DNA of 62,701 nt from a virus, in the IMG/VR virus record IMGVR_UViG_3300044911_000843, positions 1 to 62,701 of that record. One strand, given 5' to 3'. Each line of letters begins with the position of its first letter. Position 1 is the stretch's first letter. This document shows positions 10,554 through 19,336 of this stretch, piece by piece. A program made the position numbers and the translations under genes. The notes under the pieces were generated by a model. It was given only the letters and a program-made list of their open reading frames with translations. It searched no databases and was not told where the DNA came from.

Positions 10554-11584
10554 TACCCGACCATCTTTGCCAGACCAGCAGCCCCGAGACCAAGACCAGC
10601 AATCTGACTCGTTGTGCTGGGTGGGGCAGTGTACCCGGTCGTGCTGCTGTTGGCCTGAACAGGAACGCCTCGCAGGATTCCACTCAGCCAGTTCATGTTC
10701 TGCCTGTCGTAGTCCCGCTGGTTGATGAAGTCCTGATACGCAATGTCCTTGCCAGCCTGACCGTATGCCTGCTGGGCACCACCAGCCTGTTGTAGAGCAG
10801 CGACATCAGCCTGACCAGCAGCCTGAGTTGCGGAACCCAAGTTCTGCTGTCGCGTTCCAACGTCGGCCTGTAGCTGGGCGTTCTGAATGCCGTACTGGTT
10901 GTTCGCCCCCTGCGCGGCCATGATCATCTCGGCCATCTTCTGAGCATACTGGTTGTTAAGCTGGTTCGCATTCATCGTGGACGAACGATCTTGATTGAAG
11001 GCAGCCAACCCGCTGCTATAGGCGTTCTGAAGTCCTTTATCCTGAATATCCTGAAGCCCCGTATTCAGGTTGCGGGTAGCTTCGGAAGCCTCGATGCCCT
11101 GACGGTATCCGCCAAAAGCACCCCCGGCTTGAGCACTCCTGTTCAGGACTTGCTGCTGCTGGCCATAATCCCTGATAGCTTCCCGCTTGTTGATGTCGGT
11201 GACGTTCTGCTGATAGGGACTCATGTACTGGGAAGCTACATTGGGATCGATCCAGTTCTGCGGCGTGTAGCCATTCGCCTCATAAGTGTTGGTGACTTGG
11301 GTGGGATTATATCCACTAGCCGCCTGATATCTCTGGGATGCCTGATCGAACATGGGCTGGTAGTTGCCGACATTCTTATCGACATTATCGAAAGCCTGTT
11401 TCTGCTGAGTACTGAACGCTTCCTGACGCTCCCCCGTATAGGGTACGTAGGGATTGTTGCTGATCGCCTGCGCCCTATCCATCATCGACTTGAAATAAGG
11501 TTCCGCATAAGCAGGAAGCGACGAACTGTTTACGTTCTGAGTCGTCGGCTGCGACGGGCTAGAGCCGCCTTTTCCACTACCCAT
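10553..11584 (-). CDS. internal virion protein, Gln/Asn/Ala-rich
   Basis: The product has 343 aa and a GGAGG site upstream of the ATG. It starts with a Gly/Ser/Gln-rich tail, then SLPAYAEPYFKSMMDRAQ, NPYVPYTGERQEAF and a block AGGAFGGYRQGIE (about 153-166) of the kind found in podovirus structural proteins lying beside the polyvalent gene. The rest is long Gln/Asn/Ala helices, ending in a short Gly/Ala hydrophobic tail (LGLGAAGLAKMVG) that could touch a membrane. Likely part of the ejected core; the exact role is unknown. Confidence 0.75.
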   Translation of the reverse strand: MGSGKGGSSPSQPTTQNVNSSSLPAYAEPYFKSMMDRAQAISNNPYVPYTGERQEAFSTQQKQAFDNVDKNVGNYQPMFDQASQRYQAASGYNPTQVTNTYEANGYTPQNWIDPNVASQYMSPYQQNVTDINKREAIRDYGQQQQVLNRSAQAGGAFGGYRQGIEASEATRNLNTGLQDIQDKGLQNAYSSGLAAFNQDRSSTMNANQLNNQYAQKMAEMIMAAQGANNQYGIQNAQLQADVGTRQQNLGSATQAAGQADVAALQQAGGAQQAYGQAGKDIAYQDFINQRDYDRQNMNWLSGILRGVPVQANSSTTGYTAPPSTTSQIAGLGLGAAGLAKMVG

Positions 11585-11600
11585 GATTAATATCCTCCGG

Positions 11601-12029
11601 TCACTTTAGGTCTTTCTGATAGGTACGGTACATCTCTCGATACCCGTTCGGAGCTAGGACCTTGGACCATCCGGACCTGCCTGTAAGTTCTACGCTTTTG
11701 CATTTACAGTCCAAACCCCATTGATCAAAGACATCGCAGAACTTGTCTTTCCAATCGTCCAGTCGGGTGCCGCCAAGAAACTGGCCGCTTAGAAACTTCC
11801 CGTCCGGGTACTCGGTGCAAGTGCTGGTGACTGCCGCAACGATCTCAAACTTCTGATCGAAGATCACCCAAAGCTGAAACTCCCCCGTAGTCAGTTTCCT
11901 TTTAAGATCATTGATCTTGTATCGGCCACCGCTCATGTCGGTCGCCACCTTCAACATGTTTTTGACGCGGTCCCATTCTTTCTCGACAGCGAAGAGAGGG
12001 ACGAGGGAAATCTGGAGATCATCTGCCAT
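11601..12029 (-). CDS. GNAT-like acetyltransferase fold protein (T7 gp13-like)
   Basis: The product has 142 aa. It has the layout of the small GNAT-like proteins found among podovirus internal virion genes: LWVIFDQKFEIVAAVT, a GG motif before DDWKDKF, then a C-terminal ELTGRSGWSKVLAPNGYRE that matches the family's GR-GW-K-L-GYR signature. The distance to T7 gp13 is large, so the name is by class. No Shine-Dalgarno is visible (TAATCCCCC before ATG), and the upstream stop is 4 nt away, so it is probably translated by re-initiation. Confidence 0.75.
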   Translation of the reverse strand: MADDLQISLVPLFAVEKEWDRVKNMLKVATDMSGGRYKINDLKRKLTTGEFQLWVIFDQKFEIVAAVTSTCTEYPDGKFLSGQFLGGTRLDDWKDKFCDVFDQWGLDCKCKSVELTGRSGWSKVLAPNGYREMYRTYQKDLK

Positions 12030-12035
12030 GGGGGA

Positions 12036-13688
12036 TTAAGCCACCAGCATCTTTGCAGGGTTAAGCGGGCGCGGCGTCCTGTTCTTGGTGCCGAACTTCT
12101 TCTTCAGAATCCTGTCAGTCATGGCCTCAAGCTGGCGGGAACCTTCCTCGGTGGAACCATTCCCCAAGGCAGAGACTGCCGCAGCGGGCATGACATGCTC
12201 TCCCGAAGAGAGGCTGGCCGGTACGCGACCATCGATGATGGCGGGGATGGAATCATCCAGCCCGTTGCCCGGTCCCGATATCGCACGGCTTAGTCCACCA
12301 TGTGCCACGCCGCCACCGTCAGCGTAGTTAGTGTCGGCTTGCTGGTAAGCAGACGGCAAGTACATATCCCTCGCGGGCATGCCACGCTGCTGCGCAGACC
12401 ACACCAACTGTCGGTATTTTCCGTCGTACAAAGCACCCGGTTCGTTCAACGACCTAGACGCGCTCTCGTAGCTGGAGGGCTTGTCGGGCCATGCTCTGCT
12501 GTAGCTGTCGGGGTGCGTATCGTTGGCGTAGGACACCAAGGAGTACAACTCGGGGTCGTCACTCTGGTCAAACCCACCGTCCCGCCCGTTCCCCGGCTGC
12601 GTGACGCGCATCGCGCCTGCCTTGATGAGGTTCTCGGCGTTCAACGGAGGGTATTTACCCACCGTGAGGTCGCTAAAGTACTCGTTCGACGGGCGGACGT
12701 TGCCACCATCCCGATAACCCCCTCGGAAATAGTTCCACTCAGGGTCTCTTCCCGGCCTATAGCTGGAGGGTGCCTCGGCGTACTGGCGTCCGGTGCCAGC
12801 AGTCGAGGCTGCGGGGTAGGTTGGCTCGACGGGCATCTGCGGCGGGGGCTTCTGGTCGAACATGCCCTGACCGGCAATGGACAGGCCCATGGGGAGGAGC
12901 GTCCTTGAAGAATTCGTTCCGAAGGTTCCCCACAAAGCCTTGGGGTTGGTCAGATTACCTGCCGCCTTTTGGGCTGTGTCCAGATAGTTTGATCCAGCAT
13001 TGGATAGCTGGTTCCCCATGTCCCCGAACATGCCGGGGGCAGGAACCTGCAATGGGGCACCGACACTAGTAGCACCGGCCCACGGCTGGGCGCTGGACGC
13101 GGGAAGATACTGCCCCTGATCAAGTGGGTTAAACCTGTCGATGCTGCTGGTGCTGGGCATAACAGATGGATCAAGAGGAGTACTACCCGGAAGGGCCGCG
13201 CCAATACCTCCTGTGGCACCCTGCTTCGCAGCTTCCTTGGTCGCAGCTTCAGCCGCCTCGGCAGCGGTAGCCCCTGTTCCGCTGGCCAGACCCTCCAGCG
13301 CGGAACCAAAGCCATAGCTGCCCAGACCCGAGAGCAGTCCCTTGCCAGCAGCAGTCCCTATGTCGTTGCCCTCTGCCAGACCAAGACCCGCAGCCACGGC
13401 ACCGGAGCCAATGGCACCAGCCATCGTGGTGCCCAGCGTACCCAAGCCCATGGCGGCAACGGCACCGGGCAGGAATGCACTGCCAGCCAGACCGCCCAGA
13501 AGGGGTAGCAGGAACGGCAGGAACGCTTCAGGCTTTCCGGTGTGGGGGTTGATCGTCAGCTTGCCACCGGGCATGGCGGCGGCTAGGCCACGAAGCTCCG
13601 CACGGTTTACATGCAGGAGTTCAGTATCTCCATACCTGCCCTTGGAAGCCAGATGATTCGCAATGTCTTTATAGGGATGTGATGGCAT
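12036..13688 (-). CDS. virion structural protein with Gly/Ala-rich membrane-like region
   Basis: The product has 550 aa from the ATG at 13688, preferred because GAGG lies 6 nt upstream; an ATG at 13700 overlaps the previous stop as ATGA. The N-terminus (MPSHPYKDIANHLASKGRYG, LLHVNRAE, TINPHTGKPEAF) is a recurring start in podovirus virion proteins. A Gly/Ala-rich hydrophobic stretch (about 60-135) could form membrane-spanning segments during ejection. The middle is Pro/Ser/Gly-rich; the C-terminus carries GLDDSIPAIIDGRVPASLSS, GEHVMPAAAVSALGNGS and a basic end. Location next to the nozzle suggests an internal or tail-tip protein. Function not proven. Confidence 0.75.
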   Translation of the reverse strand: MPSHPYKDIANHLASKGRYGDTELLHVNRAELRGLAAAMPGGKLTINPHTGKPEAFLPFLLPLLGGLAGSAFLPGAVAAMGLGTLGTTMAGAIGSGAVAAGLGLAEGNDIGTAAGKGLLSGLGSYGFGSALEGLASGTGATAAEAAEAATKEAAKQGATGGIGAALPGSTPLDPSVMPSTSSIDRFNPLDQGQYLPASSAQPWAGATSVGAPLQVPAPGMFGDMGNQLSNAGSNYLDTAQKAAGNLTNPKALWGTFGTNSSRTLLPMGLSIAGQGMFDQKPPPQMPVEPTYPAASTAGTGRQYAEAPSSYRPGRDPEWNYFRGGYRDGGNVRPSNEYFSDLTVGKYPPLNAENLIKAGAMRVTQPGNGRDGGFDQSDDPELYSLVSYANDTHPDSYSRAWPDKPSSYESASRSLNEPGALYDGKYRQLVWSAQQRGMPARDMYLPSAYQQADTNYADGGGVAHGGLSRAISGPGNGLDDSIPAIIDGRVPASLSSGEHVMPAAAVSALGNGSTEEGSRQLEAMTDRILKKKFGTKNRTPRPLNPAKMLVA

Positions 13689-13696
13689 TGCTGTCC

Positions 13697-13945
13697 TCAT
13701 ACACTCGTTATGGTTTGCCAGCCCGCGCCGGTATTGATGCAAGCCTTGCCGAGCGTGCTATCGAAGATCAGCCAGCCCGCCCTGTTTGTCAGGGTGACTT
13801 TCTCCGCCGTCGTGTAGGAAGGTAGCGTACTTTGCTGCAAAAGCCGGATGGCGTTCCATAGGTTCTGCACTTCCTGCTCAAGCACACGCGAGTACTGGTT
13901 GCCCCACGCAATTTCGTAATCCGGAGGCGGATTGGGAAGCCTCAT
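13697..13945 (-). CDS. small tail-associated protein
   Basis: The product has 82 aa, starting MRLPNPPPDYE, with an amphipathic middle (VLEQEVQNLWNAIRLLQQS) and a C-terminus GWLIFDSTLGKACINTGAGW that resembles the short beta modules of tail-fibre tips. ATG overlaps the nozzle stop as ATGA. Probably a minor tail component; that role is inferred. Confidence 0.7.
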   Translation of the reverse strand: MRLPNPPPDYEIAWGNQYSRVLEQEVQNLWNAIRLLQQSTLPSYTTAEKVTLTNRAGWLIFDSTLGKACINTGAGWQTITSV

Positions 13946-15786
13946 CGCCTGCCATCCGATCTGATGTCAGCGCGGACAACACCAAGACGCCAAGCAACCC
14001 CAAGGTCATTGCTCTCGCAGCGGAAGGATGCGCTTCTTCCCCTGAGGCGGATAAAGCACTGCTCCGTGAACTGCTCCACTGTGACCGTCGAGGTTTGCGT
14101 GACTGTCTTGCTGTAGTTTTGCGTAAGGCTTCCGCCCGGATAGTTCTGCATGGTGAAGGTCATGTCCACGGACGGGTTCGCCGCCGAAGAATCCCTGAAC
14201 GTAACGTCAGGAATGAACCTGTTGATGAACATGAACTGCTCACCATTCGGCGCTTCCATGGGAGAACTCTCGATGTAAGCCGTTATCGGAGATGGCGGAT
14301 TGGTGCTGCCATCATCATAACCATACTCATGGTCATACAGGTAGCCGTCTTCGGAAGTGGCTACCGGCAGATAACTCGGACCACGATCAATCCATGCGGT
14401 CCTGCCGAGTGAGCCAGTGTACCAGACGTTTTCCCTGATACTGTAGATCACATAGCTGTCGCATTCATTACTGTCTCCGGGATAAAGCCAACCGACTTCA
14501 TCGAAGTGACTGTTGCTGAATGCATAGATTTTCTGAGACTGCGCCATGGTCAAACGACTAAATACATAATCCGCAACGGGACAATTCATTATCTGAATGC
14601 GACCATTGTAGGAATAGAACTGGTTGTGACCCATCCAGAATGAAACATCTCCCAAGGCTACTGCCGCGTTGGGAGAAATGATTGCGATGTTCGTACCAAT
14701 CTGAACGAAGCTGAAGACAAAGGGCGCTCCCGTCCAGCGCATCTGGTAGATGGCAACATCCGTGTAGATAAGAGTTTCTGCTCTTCCTTCAAGAACAGCT
14801 ACAATCTTGGTGCCGACAGAAAGGCGATAGCCACCGGCTGTATTGATTACGGTCGGCGTCCAGTCAGCGGCATCTTCCGTTGCGGACCAGCGAATGAAGA
14901 GAGGGTCTTGGGTTGCCGACCCAATCGGGTTGGTCCCGAATGCAAGAACATGCCTCTCTTCAGAGGACACCATGATAATTGTTGCAACAACCGGGGCATC
15001 AGACGCGGCGGGTATATCCTCAAGAGGAACCATTCTTGCCAGCGGCGTGGTCGCATCCCAGTAATAGATGTTACCATTGCGGACATTCGCGATCAGGTCT
15101 TCTCCGTAGTTATCATGCGACCAGAGACGGAGATTTTGTGAAATGCCATCGGTGGCATCCGATCCCCATGTATCATGCCCCCATGTGCCAGCGCCCCACC
15201 CAACACCCGGCACTGAGTTAGCAAGACCAACATTGATCTGGTACTCAGCCTCAACCGCTGCGCCGCCTCCCGAAGCAACGATTTGGCCTGCCGTATCTAC
15301 GGTGATTGTGTAACTGCTGCCATTGATGATGCCGGTGATCTGGTGTTCTTGGTTAAAGTCTCCTGCCGGGATACCGGAGAAACTGGTTGCTCCAGAAAAG
15401 GTCACGAAGTCATTCAGGACAGCACCATGGCCAGCGTCTGTCACTGTAACTGTGGTCGATCCAATGGTGGTGGCAAACGGATCGGCTGCCAAGGTAACTG
15501 TTCTGCGGATTGGAGTAATGTCAGTATAAGAACCACTGCCAGAATTAATGTAATACTTCAGGTTGGTTCCGAGTCCGAAGTATTGCCTTCCACTTAGAAT
15601 CGTCCAGTTGATGAGAGCCCTGCAAATCCCCAGAAATGTAGAAGTCGAATACTTCTGCCAGCCCCCCATCTTCTCTGGAAGGCTCATACGAAACCGAACC
15701 CAGTTGGAATCAAACCAGCCAGTCTCGTTGGCATATCTGGTCAGGTCTTTGACGATCCCCGGCTTAAACTTCAGGGGGGTAAGCAT
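13942..15786 (-). CDS. tail nozzle / P22 gp10-like stabilisation protein
   Basis: The product has 614 aa. It starts FKPGIVKDLTRYANETGWFD and then WVRFRMSLPEKMGGW, the typical opening of P22 gp10-like (DNA stabilisation) and T7 gp12-like nozzle proteins. It ends RLRGRSASFRCESNDLGVAW followed by RLGVVRADIRSDGRR, the characteristic C-terminal block. A beta-rich insert (about 95-180, VTLAADPFATTIGS onward) looks like an extra domain. It should form the distal tail tube that closes the DNA channel. Neighbouring adaptor and internal-protein genes agree. Confidence 0.88.
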   Translation of the reverse strand: MLTPLKFKPGIVKDLTRYANETGWFDSNWVRFRMSLPEKMGGWQKYSTSTFLGICRALINWTILSGRQYFGLGTNLKYYINSGSGSYTDITPIRRTVTLAADPFATTIGSTTVTVTDAGHGAVLNDFVTFSGATSFSGIPAGDFNQEHQITGIINGSSYTITVDTAGQIVASGGGAAVEAEYQINVGLANSVPGVGWGAGTWGHDTWGSDATDGISQNLRLWSHDNYGEDLIANVRNGNIYYWDATTPLARMVPLEDIPAASDAPVVATIIMVSSEERHVLAFGTNPIGSATQDPLFIRWSATEDAADWTPTVINTAGGYRLSVGTKIVAVLEGRAETLIYTDVAIYQMRWTGAPFVFSFVQIGTNIAIISPNAAVALGDVSFWMGHNQFYSYNGRIQIMNCPVADYVFSRLTMAQSQKIYAFSNSHFDEVGWLYPGDSNECDSYVIYSIRENVWYTGSLGRTAWIDRGPSYLPVATSEDGYLYDHEYGYDDGSTNPPSPITAYIESSPMEAPNGEQFMFINRFIPDVTFRDSSAANPSVDMTFTMQNYPGGSLTQNYSKTVTQTSTVTVEQFTEQCFIRLRGRSASFRCESNDLGVAWRLGVVRADIRSDGRR

Positions 15787-15832
15787 CAGGACACCATGCC
15801 TCTAGTCAATCCGGATTGCGCTGATAGCGAAA

Positions 15833-17101
15833 TCACGAAATCACTCCGTAGGATTCAGTGACGCGCATGTACACCGTTCCCGAGCCCGTCAGCGTGCCGC
15901 CGCCCGTCAAAGCGGAGCCAATAGTAAGCGCCGCAGCCGACGCAACCTGATACGTCCCAATGACGCGAAATGGGCTTGCGTGGTAGGCTAGGTTTGTGAA
16001 CTGGATAAAGGCCGTGTTGAGCGTTGACGCACCGACGGTCACCGTCAAAGAATTGGTGGTGTTCGAGCCGCCAATAGACGGAATGTCGACTTCGATAGTC
16101 AAGATAGAAGTGGACCGGCGGGGCGTGTAGGAAAAGCTGAACGGGAATGCTCCGATAACCTTCATCGTGACGTAGGCTGTGTTGGTTGCTGCGGTGTCAA
16201 CGTATGCCGTCGTCGCCAGCTTCGTGGAGTTATCGCCCGCCGTCTGCGTCGTCGCGGTCGAGGCAGCGCCCATCGATCCGGTATTGATAGTCGCTGTATT
16301 GATTGTTGCGGTATTAATCGTGGGAGTGTTGATCGTTGGACTGGTTAGCGTCTTGTTCGTCAGCGTCTGCGTAGCGTCAAGCGTGACAACCGTTCCGGAG
16401 GTTCCCGGAAACGTCATGGCTGTGTTATCTGTTCCGGTCAGCGTCAGCGTATTGCTGGCGGTAAACGTCTTGCCGTCAGCAATAGACAGAGTAGACCCGG
16501 TCGCCGGGGCGGTGATTGCAGTCTTGTTGAAGCTGGCTCCGGTCACAGCCCCGGTAACGCCCACTGTACCGGCCATCGTGGCGTTGCCCGTCAGAGCCGT
16601 TGTGCCGGTGACCGCAAGGTTGCCACCGATTGTAGCGTTACCCGTAGTAGACACCGAAGAGATACCGAGAGTACCCGCAACGGTAAAATCACCAACGCTG
16701 TTAATTGCCTCTACGACGTTGGTTCCGTCAGCGTAGACATACCGCTTCAGGGCGGGGCCTATGGTGATACCCGTACCGGCTGTCGTCTTGACCACGATGG
16801 AGAACCCACCCGTGGTCGAATTGGTAACGACGTAGTTTTTGTTCAATGTCGGAACAACCAGATTGCGGTTGGCTGTCAGGACCCCAGTACAATTGAGATA
16901 GACATGGCGACCACTTCCCGTGACCCCATCAGGGGTCGTGATGGTCTGATTGGCGTCTGCCATGGCAACCGTAGCAGCACCGACAATGGACTCCTCGATC
17001 AGGGTGCCAAGGTTGTTGTTGGTGTTGACGCCCCAAGTGCCGCTGTCCTCGCCCGTGGCCATCAATTGCAGCTTGAGATTGGTTGAGTATGTACTGGGCA
17101 T
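15833..17101 (-). CDS. tail fibre protein, repetitive beta type
   Basis: The product has 422 aa. The N-terminus MPSTYSTNLKLQLMATGEDS followed by GTWGVNTNNNLGTLIEE is a widespread phage virion-attachment domain. The central region has many short Thr/Asn/Gly repeats (NTPTINTATINTATINTGS, TLTNKTL) of the fibrous triple-beta type, and the end may be the receptor tip. Its start abuts the upstream stop (TAA then ATG). Receptor is unknown. Confidence 0.8.
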   Translation of the reverse strand: MPSTYSTNLKLQLMATGEDSGTWGVNTNNNLGTLIEESIVGAATVAMADANQTITTPDGVTGSGRHVYLNCTGVLTANRNLVVPTLNKNYVVTNSTTGGFSIVVKTTAGTGITIGPALKRYVYADGTNVVEAINSVGDFTVAGTLGISSVSTTGNATIGGNLAVTGTTALTGNATMAGTVGVTGAVTGASFNKTAITAPATGSTLSIADGKTFTASNTLTLTGTDNTAMTFPGTSGTVVTLDATQTLTNKTLTSPTINTPTINTATINTATINTGSMGAASTATTQTAGDNSTKLATTAYVDTAATNTAYVTMKVIGAFPFSFSYTPRRSTSILTIEVDIPSIGGSNTTNSLTVTVGASTLNTAFIQFTNLAYHASPFRVIGTYQVASAAALTIGSALTGGGTLTGSGTVYMRVTESYGVIS

Positions 17102-17533
17102 TTAGCTAACCCTTATAATCGCAGATGAGGAATTAAAGGTTGGGAAGGTAATCGTGAAAACCCCACTCAGGTCAGAACGATCCATCCCGAAGTCCAGAAC
17201 CATGACGGACGGGTTGGTGTACCCCACAGCATCTGAATTGTAGATCAAGGCACCGCGAGCGGTCAGTCCGCTGGCCGCCCATGTCACCGTAGAGAAGCTT
17301 GTAAATCCAGTGGTGCCGCTGGAGGAAGGGTTCACGTTGGTCAGGGTTGCCCCGCCCGCCGTGTAGCCGGAAACATTAACCTCCCCGGAGGATGAATAGG
17401 CCGTGGTCGAGGAGTTAAGCGTGGCGGAACTGGAGTAGAGGGCAATTTTGAAGACGTTCCCGGTCGTGCGGAAATCATGCACGCCCTCCAGCAATTGTTG
17501 TCTGAAACTGGCCGTGGGGGTCTGCTGAATCAT
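17102..17533 (-). CDS. virion protein of beta-sandwich type
   Basis: The product has 143 aa: FKIALYSSSATLNSSTTAYS, GYTAGGATLTN, TVTWAASGLTARGALIYNSD. This arrangement is common in phage and prophage tail or head decoration proteins of unknown role. ATGA overlap with the upstream adaptor gene places it in the tail operon. Confidence 0.75.
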   Translation of the reverse strand: MIQQTPTASFRQQLLEGVHDFRTTGNVFKIALYSSSATLNSSTTAYSSSGEVNVSGYTAGGATLTNVNPSSSGTTGFTSFSTVTWAASGLTARGALIYNSDAVGYTNPSVMVLDFGMDRSDLSGVFTITFPTFNSSSAIIRVS

Positions 17534-18168
17534 GCAGTCACCCGGCGCTCATTCATTCGATATGCATCCCCAAGGTCCATGCCTTCACCAAGTTTCTTCA
17601 GACCACCCAAAGCAACCTGATACTTTTCCTCGTACAGCTTCATCAGGTCAGGGTCGCCCTTGAGAAAGGTGTAAGCCTCTGCCAAGCAGCCATAGAGCAA
17701 ACAGTTCTCGGCATTACTGCCGAGCCACGAAGTTCCGGCAGTAACGATGGACTCCGGTTTGTGGAAGTAGTTGAGCCACCCTCTCAGACCAGTTGTCGGA
17801 GTGGGTGCCAAGATGATGGTTGTTGCATCGAACATCGAATACCAGCGAGGCACCCCAACCATTAGCGGGTTGGGGAATGCCGAACGCATGTAGGAGACAT
17901 CCGAGTAATCAACGTGCGTGAACTCCCCCGCGTTGTTGATCCTGAGTTCGAATGGAGCCAGAAAATCAGAAGGAAGATCAGCCGTGGTTGAGCCACTTGG
18001 TAGATTGATCAGATCATGCTTCCGATTTGCGGGGAGGATAACCGACTTGGAAATCCGGTCTTCAGCCTGCCTGATGGCGACATCGATATAGGTATCGACA
18101 AACTCCGTCTCGGAGTTTTGCAGATAGGACTCGATAGCAGCTTTCAGCGTAGTGTATGTCCAAGCCAC
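17530..18168 (-). CDS. tail adaptor-like (tail tubular A-like) protein
   Basis: The product has 212 aa: MAWTYTTLKAAIESYLQNSE, IRQAEDRI, LPSDFLAPFELRI, YHKPESIV-type block (NYFHKPESIV), LLYGCLAEAYTFLKGDPDLM and an end GEGMDLGDAYRMNERRV. This pattern is shared by adaptor-like proteins of short-tailed phages that join the portal ring to the nozzle. A second, diverged adaptor-like gene lies at 19337-20104. The start is preceded by a GGGG-containing hairpin. Confidence 0.8.
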   Translation of the reverse strand: MAWTYTTLKAAIESYLQNSETEFVDTYIDVAIRQAEDRISKSVILPANRKHDLINLPSGSTTADLPSDFLAPFELRINNAGEFTHVDYSDVSYMRSAFPNPLMVGVPRWYSMFDATTIILAPTPTTGLRGWLNYFHKPESIVTAGTSWLGSNAENCLLYGCLAEAYTFLKGDPDLMKLYEEKYQVALGGLKKLGEGMDLGDAYRMNERRVTA

Positions 18169-18170
18169 GG

Positions 18171-18187
18171 TTCATCCCCTCTGGGGG
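18171..18187 (-). promoter_or_regulatory. hairpin carrying the ribosome binding site region of the adaptor gene
   Basis: Plus strand reads TTCATCCCCTCTGGGGG; on the minus strand CCCC-AGA-GGGG is followed by ATGAACCGTGG and the adaptor start ATG at 18168. The GGGG arm is the only purine-rich element near the start. It belongs to the recurrent TTCATCC...GGATGAA family in this phage. Confidence 0.5.
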
Positions 18188-18192
18188 TTAGG

Positions 18193-18459
18193 TTAGAACG
18201 ATCCCTTGAAAGCCTTGCCCTTGGTCTGGGCCTTGCCGCCACGGGCAGTGCCGGAACCAAAGCCGCTGTCGTCCATGCCCATGCCATTCATGGAACCCAT
18301 CTTGCCAGACGGGGGGACCATCTCTTTGGGAGCCTTCACATTCCCGCCCTTGGCGTACTTCATCGGCACCTTGGCCGAAGACTTCTGGTTATTTGCCCGA
18401 GCCATGTTGCGACCAACAGACTTCATCGCGCCGCTGGTAACACCTTTTGCTTTTGCCAT
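18193..18459 (-). CDS. small basic Gly/Lys-rich protein
   Basis: The product has 88 aa from the ATG at 18459, chosen because TAGGAG lies 8 nt upstream; an in-frame start at 18498 would overlap the neighbour. It is Lys/Gly/Met-rich (YAKGGNVKAPKEM, TARGGKAQTKGKAFKG). Three such small basic genes follow each other here. They may be minor virion or DNA-associated proteins; no family recognised. Confidence 0.7.
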   Translation of the reverse strand: MAKAKGVTSGAMKSVGRNMARANNQKSSAKVPMKYAKGGNVKAPKEMVPPSGKMGSMNGMGMDDSGFGSGTARGGKAQTKGKAFKGSF

Positions 18460-18469
18460 TGTCGTTCTC

Positions 18470-18796
18470 CTAACACTTGCTTTTAACGGAACCGCCACGC
18501 TTCATGTCTGCATGGCCGCAGTGATCGTCTTTGAAGCGGGTGACACCGCCGCCCTTGGCGTATCTTTCGCCGGAGATACGTCGATCCATGTTCTTAAACC
18601 CAATCTTAGATGCGGCGCTGATGTCCTCAAGGTCCGCAGCCCTTGCAGCCTCGTTCTGGTCGGTATATTGGTCCCACTGACTGGGCCGAATCCTTTGGCC
18701 CATCAGTTCGGGGCTGCGCGGGCGAATCGATGTCTTGGGGATAAATTCCGCTTCGTCAACGGCGTACTCTAACGACTTCGTCTTTTTGTCAGCCAT
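18470..18796 (-). CDS. hypothetical 108-aa protein with YAKGG motif
   Basis: Sequence features: MADKKTKSLEYAVDEAEF, a polar middle, then RISGERYAKGGGVTRFKDD and a tail with CGHADMKRGGSVKSKC. The GERYAKGG part resembles the GG-type motifs of internal virion proteins. An AGGAGG site precedes the ATG. Role unknown. Confidence 0.65.
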   Translation of the reverse strand: MADKKTKSLEYAVDEAEFIPKTSIRPRSPELMGQRIRPSQWDQYTDQNEAARAADLEDISAASKIGFKNMDRRISGERYAKGGGVTRFKDDHCGHADMKRGGSVKSKC

Positions 18797-18808
18797 GGTC
18801 GGTCCCTC

Positions 18809-18985
18809 CTAATACTTGCCTTTGACTTTGCCGCCAGCCTTGAGTCCCTTCATGGAACCCTGCCGGTCATGCTTCGCATCCATCGGGGACTTCTCCCAAG
18901 CCTTGAAGCTCATGCCCTTCTTGGCAGCCAGCTTCTTGTCCTGATCCTTGTCCTTCTTGGAATCTTCAAATTTACCCTTAGCCAT
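18809..18985 (-). CDS. very small Lys-rich protein (58 aa)
   Basis: ATG at 18985 overlaps the upstream stop as TGATG, and the frame runs to TAG at 18811-18809. Product: [20 protein letters not shown], then [18 protein letters not shown] and [12 protein letters not shown]. It is highly charged and Lys/Gly-rich like its two downstream neighbours. Clean coupling and the lack of any gap support it as a real gene. Confidence 0.65.
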   Translation of the reverse strand: MAKGKFEDSKKDKDQDKKLAAKKGMSFKAWEKSPMDAKHDRQGSMKGLKAGGKVKGKY

Positions 18986-19335
18986 CACGGATTCTCCTGA
19001 GTATTGGGAAATTGGAACTGACCATTTACGCTAACGAACCCAGCATATACCTGAGACTGGGTGGACGCATTACCTACTGGAGACCATCCCCAAAGTTGTC
19101 GGCTCTGGATCAGGTTGGTATCGACACGGGGGTTTCGCAGAGCCTGAGGATCGTTGATCGGGAATTTGCCCAACTGAAGCTGGGGGTTATCCAAATCCCA
19201 GCAACTGGAGCAAACCAGAAACCCGGTGGGGGCTTGGTTGTAGATTTCCGGACGAAGCTCATGGAGCAGGTAGACCCCCGCACACATGTCGCAAGTACCC
19301 TTGGCCCTCCTGCCAGCGGCAAACCGGCTCGTCAT
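18985..19335 (-). CDS. small zinc-ribbon-like virion-region protein
   Basis: The product has 116 aa with two Cys pairs, CDMC (15-18) and CSSC (42-45), suited to bind one zinc ion, then [20 protein letters not shown]. Proteins with the same [13 protein letters not shown]...VCSSCWD layout occur beside tail adaptor genes in many phages; their role is unknown. Stop overlaps the next start as TGATG. Confidence 0.75.
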   Translation of the reverse strand: MTSRFAAGRRAKGTCDMCAGVYLLHELRPEIYNQAPTGFLVCSSCWDLDNPQLQLGKFPINDPQALRNPRVDTNLIQSRQLWGWSPVGNASTQSQVYAGFVSVNGQFQFPNTQENP

Positions 19336-19336
19336 T